Below, piece after piece: positions 60,974 through 64,000 of a stretch of 64,000 bases of DNA. The position numbers were made by a program, and so were the translations under genes. Each line of letters opens with the position of its first letter. The first letter of the stretch is position 1. Below the pieces are notes generated by a model. That model was not told the origin of the DNA, searched no databases, and saw nothing but the letters and a program-made list of their open reading frames with translations. This DNA comes from Pseudomonas tohonis (GTDB lineage: Bacteria > Pseudomonadota > Gammaproteobacteria > Pseudomonadales > Pseudomonadaceae): the NCBI RefSeq assembly GCF_012767755.2, contig NZ_AP023189.1, positions 1 to 64,000 of the forward strand, in the 5' to 3' direction.

Positions 60974-61489
60974 TTGTCGGAGCCCGATCTCAAGAGCCTT
61001 TTCATCAAGCATGCGAAGGCCCTGCAAAGCCTGTTGACGCGCAAGGTGCGCGACCCGCAGCTGGCCGCCGACCTGGTCCAGGAGAGCTTCCTGCGCCTGG
61101 CCGAACAACGCGGCAAGGAACGCATCGACAACAGCCCCGCGTACCTCTACCGCACCGCCCACAACCTGATGATCGACCACGCCCGGCAACAGTCGCGGCG
61201 CAGGACCGAGTCGGTGCCCCACGAGGCGCTGGAGGAGATAGTCGAGGAGCGCCCCGGTCTCGATGACCAGGCCGCCGAGGCCCAGCGCATGCGCAGGCTG
61301 CGCGAGGCGGTGGCGGAACTGCCGCCGCGCACCCGCGAGATCTTCCGCCTCAACCGCCTCGAAGGCCTGACCCACGCCGAGGTCGCGCGGCGACTGGAGA
61401 TCTCCGACAGTTCGGTACAGAAGCACCTGTCCCGGGCTCTCGCGCATGTCATGCAGCGCCTGCAGGACGACGCCCGGGACGCCACATGA
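60974..61489 (+). CDS. FecI/HasI-type ECF sigma factor
   Basis: A 171-residue ECF sigma factor: region 2 (AKALQSLLTRKVRDPQLAADLVQESFLRLAEQ, SPAYLYRTAHNLMIDHARQQSRRRTES) and region 4 with the helix-turn-helix LEGLTHAEVARRLEISDSSVQKHLSRALAHVMQRL. The start is TTG at 60974 with GGGAG 6 nt upstream; no ATG fits better. Its stop overlaps the anti-sigma ATG, and a TonB receptor follows, the classical iron-starvation cell-surface signalling arrangement. Confidence 0.93.
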   Translation: MSEPDLKSLFIKHAKALQSLLTRKVRDPQLAADLVQESFLRLAEQRGKERIDNSPAYLYRTAHNLMIDHARQQSRRRTESVPHEALEEIVEERPGLDDQAAEAQRMRRLREAVAELPPRTREIFRLNRLEGLTHAEVARRLEISDSSVQKHLSRALAHVMQRLQDDARDAT

Positions 61490-62565
61490 CCAACGGTTTA
61501 CCGAGTATCGGCGCCTCGGACGTCAGCATTCCCATAACGAGAACTCGAGAGACCGACGTGATCAGCCACGACCTGCGCGAGCAGGAAATCCGCCAGCAAG
61601 CCGCCGACTGGGCCGTCCGCCTCTGCGCCGGGCCCCTGGACGCCGAACAGGCGCGGGCCCTGGCCCTCTGGCAGGCCGAGGACGCGCGCCACCCGCCCGC
61701 CTTGCAGTTCGCCCAGCGCACCTGGGCCGACCTCGCGCGCCTGGGCGAGATGCCCGCGCCCGCCCAGGCGCCCGCCCCCCAGGCGACACACCTGGCCCGG
61801 CCGCGCCTGTCGGCACGCCGTCGCCCGCGCCTGCGCTGGGTGGCCAGCGCCGCCGCCGTGCTGCTGCTGGCGGGGCCCGGCGTGGAGCAGGGCCGGCAGA
61901 TGCTGCGGCCGCTGCTCGCCGACCACGCCACCGCCAAGGGCGAGGTGCGCCAGGTGCAGTTGCCGGACGGCAGCCGGGTGGAGCTCGACACCCGCAGCGC
62001 CATCGACCTGGAATTCAGCGACACCGAGCGCCGGGTGCGCCTGCTCGGCGGTGATGCCTACTTCACCGTGGCACCGCTGGGGCCGAACGAGTCTCGCCCC
62101 TTCGTGGTCGAGAGCGCCGGGGGCACCACCCGCGCGCTGGGCACCCAGTTCCTGGTCAGCCAGGACGATGCGCGCGGCGCCTGGGTCGGCGTCACCGAAC
62201 ACAGCGTCGCCGTGGCGCTGGAACAGGCGCCCGAGCGGGGCGCGCGCGAGCAGATCCTGCAGGAGGGCCAGAGCGCCCGCTACGACGCCCATGGCGGCAT
62301 CGAGGCCCTCGCCCCGCGTGACTTGCAGCGTGCCACCAGCTGGCGACGCGGCGTGCTGGTGTTCGAGCGCGTGCCCCTGGGGCAGGTCGCCGAGCAGCTC
62401 AACCGCTACCGGCCCGGCCGCGTGCTGATCAGCGACTCTGCCCTGGCCGGTCGCGAGGTCAGCGGCGTGTTCCGCCTCGACATCCTCGACGAGGCCCTGG
62501 ACACCCTCACCCACGAACTCAAGGTCAGCCGCCTCGACCTGCCCGGCGTCACCTTCCTCTACTGA
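61486..62565 (+). CDS. FecR-type anti-sigma regulator
   Basis: A 359-residue FecR-like protein: cytoplasmic N-terminal domain (QEIRQQAADWAVRLCAGPLDAEQARALALWQAEDARHPPAL), a transmembrane helix near residues 118-132 (LRWVASAAAVLLLAGPGV), and a periplasmic FecR domain (VRQVQLPDGSRVELDTRSAIDLEFSDTERRVRLLGGDAYFTV) that contacts the receptor's signalling domain. The ATG overlaps the sigma stop by 4 nt; a GTG at 61558 is an alternative that would remove about 24 residues. Confidence 0.92.
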   Translation: MTNGLPSIGASDVSIPITRTRETDVISHDLREQEIRQQAADWAVRLCAGPLDAEQARALALWQAEDARHPPALQFAQRTWADLARLGEMPAPAQAPAPQATHLARPRLSARRRPRLRWVASAAAVLLLAGPGVEQGRQMLRPLLADHATAKGEVRQVQLPDGSRVELDTRSAIDLEFSDTERRVRLLGGDAYFTVAPLGPNESRPFVVESAGGTTRALGTQFLVSQDDARGAWVGVTEHSVAVALEQAPERGAREQILQEGQSARYDAHGGIEALAPRDLQRATSWRRGVLVFERVPLGQVAEQLNRYRPGRVLISDSALAGREVSGVFRLDILDEALDTLTHELKVSRLDLPGVTFLY

Positions 62566-62596
62566 GCCGGCGGCCCGCCCGGTGCGGGCTCCGGCG
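62566..62596 (+). terminator. Possible terminator hairpin after fecR-like gene
   Basis: GCCGG-CG-GCCCGC-CCGGT-GCGGGC-T-CCGGC forms a long imperfect stem at 62566-62595, without a T tract. It may separate the regulators from the receptor, which has its own Fur-like box. Confidence 0.35.
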
Positions 62597-62659
62597 CCCC
62601 CGCTGCAAGAATCCCGAAAAAACCTTACTGAGTTTTCCCGGCTGGCTCGTCTTGGTGTT

Positions 62660-62678
62660 GAGAGTGATTTTCATTCAC
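62660..62678 (+). promoter_or_regulatory. Fur box upstream of the receptor gene
   Basis: GAGAGTGATTTTCATTCAC matches the 19-bp Fur consensus GATAATGATAATCATTATC at 13 positions by my count. It lies 29 nt before the receptor ATG. Confidence 0.72.
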
Positions 62679-62706
62679 CAAAACAACGAAGCCGTAAGGA
62701 AGACCG

Positions 62707-64000
62707 ATGAACGTATGCAAGGGGCCGGGCCAGCGATGCCGTCGTGCGCTGCTCGCCTTGGGGGGAAGCTGGATGCTGGCCTGCGTGGGGGCGCTGCAGG
62801 CCGCCGAGTCCGATCCGCTGGCGACGCAGGCGCAGCAGGTCCTGGTCGCCTTCGACATTCCGGCGCAGCCGCTGGACAGCGCGGTGCTGGCCTTCGCCGA
62901 GCAGTCCGGCGTGCAGGTGATCTTCGACGCCGCCCTGCTCGAAGGGCTGCGGGGCAATGCGGTGCACGGTCGCCTCGACGTGCGAGCGGGCCTGCGGGCC
63001 CTGCTGCTTGGCCACCCGGTGAGCTACAGCTTCGCCTCGCCGCGCCAGGTGAGCCTGAGCCGTACCTACGCCGAGGCGGATGGCCGGGCCCTGCAACTGG
63101 GCGCCACCCATGTACAGGGGCAGGCGATCGCCGATGACTGGGTCTATGAGGCGCCCCGCTCCGTCGCCGTGATCGGCCGCGAGCAGATCGACCGCAACCC
63201 GCCGCGCCATGCCGCCGACATGCTCGAACAGAGCGCCGGCGTGTACACCGCCGTCAGCCAGCAGGACCCGGGGCTTTCGGTGAACATCCGCGGCCTGCAG
63301 GACTATGGTCGGGTCAACATGAACATCGACGGCATGCGCCAGAACTTCCAGCAGAGTGGCCACCAGCAGCGCAACGGCACGATGTACATCGACCCGGAGC
63401 TGCTCTCCGCCGTGACCATCGAGAAGGGCGCCACCTCGGGCATGGGCGGCGCCGGGGTGATCGGTGGCGTGGCCGAGTTCAGCACCCTCGATGCCCGCGA
63501 ATTCATCCACCCGGGCAAGGAGTTCGGGGGCCGCCTGCGCGCCACCAGCGGGCTCGGTGGCCATGCCAATGGCACCGACTTCATCGGCAGCAGCGCCTTC
63601 GCCCTGGGCAACGAGATCGGCGACCTCCTCGTCGCGGCCAGCGAGCGCCACCTGGGCGACTACGATCCCGGCACCCACGGCAGCATCGGCGCGCTGCGCA
63701 CCGGTTCGGCGAGCGACCCCGGCATCGCCGACCGCATCAAGCACTCGACCGTCGCCTACTCCGGCTCCACCCTGCGCTCGCGCCTGGCCAAGCTGGGGTG
63801 GAACCTGCCCGCCGACCAGCGCCTCCAGTTCGCCTACCTGCGCACCCAGGTCTCCTACGACGACGCCAACATGATGAACGTGCAGAACGCCGAGCTCTGG
63901 GAAAAGCTCGGCAGCAGCAACGTGGTGTCGCAGAACTTCGCCCTGGACTACAGCTACGGCCCGGACGACCCGCTGGTCGACCTCAAGGCCAAGCTCTATT
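62707..64000 (+). CDS. hasR: TonB-dependent haem/haemophore receptor (HasR-like), 3' truncated by window
   Basis: The first 431 codons of an outer-membrane receptor with no stop before the window end. Order of parts: signal region (LALGGSWMLACVGALQA), a signalling (STN) domain (AFDIPAQPLDSAVLAFAEQSGVQVIFDAALL...), a TonB-dependent plug beginning near residue 135, and the start of the barrel. SQQDPGLSVNIRGLQDYGRVNMNIDGMRQNF and QRNGTMYIDPELL are typical of the HasR haemophore-receptor group. The STN domain agrees with the sigma/FecR pair upstream. The C-terminal part and hasA lie outside, if present. Confidence 0.85.
   Translation, partial: MNVCKGPGQRCRRALLALGGSWMLACVGALQAAESDPLATQAQQVLVAFDIPAQPLDSAVLAFAEQSGVQVIFDAALLEGLRGNAVHGRLDVRAGLRALLLGHPVSYSFASPRQVSLSRTYAEADGRALQLGATHVQGQAIADDWVYEAPRSVAVIGREQIDRNPPRHAADMLEQSAGVYTAVSQQDPGLSVNIRGLQDYGRVNMNIDGMRQNFQQSGHQQRNGTMYIDPELLSAVTIEKGATSGMGGAGVIGGVAEFSTLDAREFIHPGKEFGGRLRATSGLGGHANGTDFIGSSAFALGNEIGDLLVAASERHLGDYDPGTHGSIGALRTGSASDPGIADRIKHSTVAYSGSTLRSRLAKLGWNLPADQRLQFAYLRTQVSYDDANMMNVQNAELWEKLGSSNVVSQNFALDYSYGPDDPLVDLKAKLY

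Overview
The window is a GC-rich gammaproteobacterial chromosome segment that begins at the replication origin gene dnaA. Gene content and order (dnaA-dnaN-recF-gyrB, then glyQS, tag, trkA-rsmB-fmt-def, hemF-aroE, trpBA/trpI, prlC, and an aa3 cytochrome oxidase locus) match the origin-proximal region of Pseudomonas, as I remember it from P. aeruginosa PAO1 (PA0001-PA0037, PA0065-PA0069, PA0102-PA0114). Two parS palindromes inside recF and several Pseudomonas-type intergenic palindromes agree with this. I place it in Pseudomonas sensu lato, outside P. aeruginosa itself; the species cannot be decided from sequence reading alone.

Layout. 1-6.4 kb: replication genes (initiator, clamp, RecF, GyrB) with centromere-like parS sites and a small unknown protein. 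6.5-10.9 kb (minus strand): glyQ-glyS-gmhB-plsC. 11-13.8 kb: tag, a lipid A acyltransferase homologue, a PilZ protein, and a two-gene minus-strand unit (TPR protein plus exported protein). 13.8-18.0 kb (minus): def, fmt, rsmB, trkA. 18.1-23.9 kb: LysM protein, dprA, tsaC, a quinone reductase, and hemF-aroE behind an Anr-type site. 23.9-30.7 kb: a SulP transporter, then a choline-sulfate module (betC-choX with a divergent LysR regulator), a DOPA-dioxygenase-like protein and an EamA exporter. This stretch is bracketed by an inverted pair of about 130-bp palindromic repeats. 31-34 kb: trpBA with divergent trpI.

34.2-41.3 kb is accessory in character: a membrane-anchored DUF883-like protein, dodecin, two DUF1161 paralogues, a luciferase-like monooxygenase, two paralogous lipoproteins, a lipoprotein zinc peptidase, an HAD phosphatase, dinD, a gamma carbonic anhydrase homologue and a tiny protein. 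41.3-47.7 kb: prlC-yheV, a DUF1835 protein, a CatB/Vat-type acetyltransferase, an overlapping pair that looks like a cell-wall hydrolase and a secreted partner, and a radical SAM gene under a near-ideal LexA box. 47.9-51.9 kb: tandem beta carbonic anhydrases with a SulP transporter (probable bicarbonate/CO2 handling), then a minus-strand hypothetical. 52.1-60.9 kb: coxBAC with assembly factors (ctaG, SURF1, ctaA, ctaB, Sco) behind a clear sigma-70 promoter. 61-64 kb: an ECF sigma factor, FecR-type anti-sigma and a HasR-like haemophore/haem receptor with Fur-like boxes; the receptor runs off the window.

No rRNA, tRNA, CRISPR array, transposase or prophage was seen. The most notable items are the possible hydrolase/partner pair at 45.3-46.6 kb, the SOS-controlled radical SAM gene, direct adjacency of the PA0069-like and PA0102-like genes (a spot occupied by the H1 type VI secretion cluster in PAO1), the paired-paralogue envelope module at 35-38.8 kb, and the families of intergenic palindromes.
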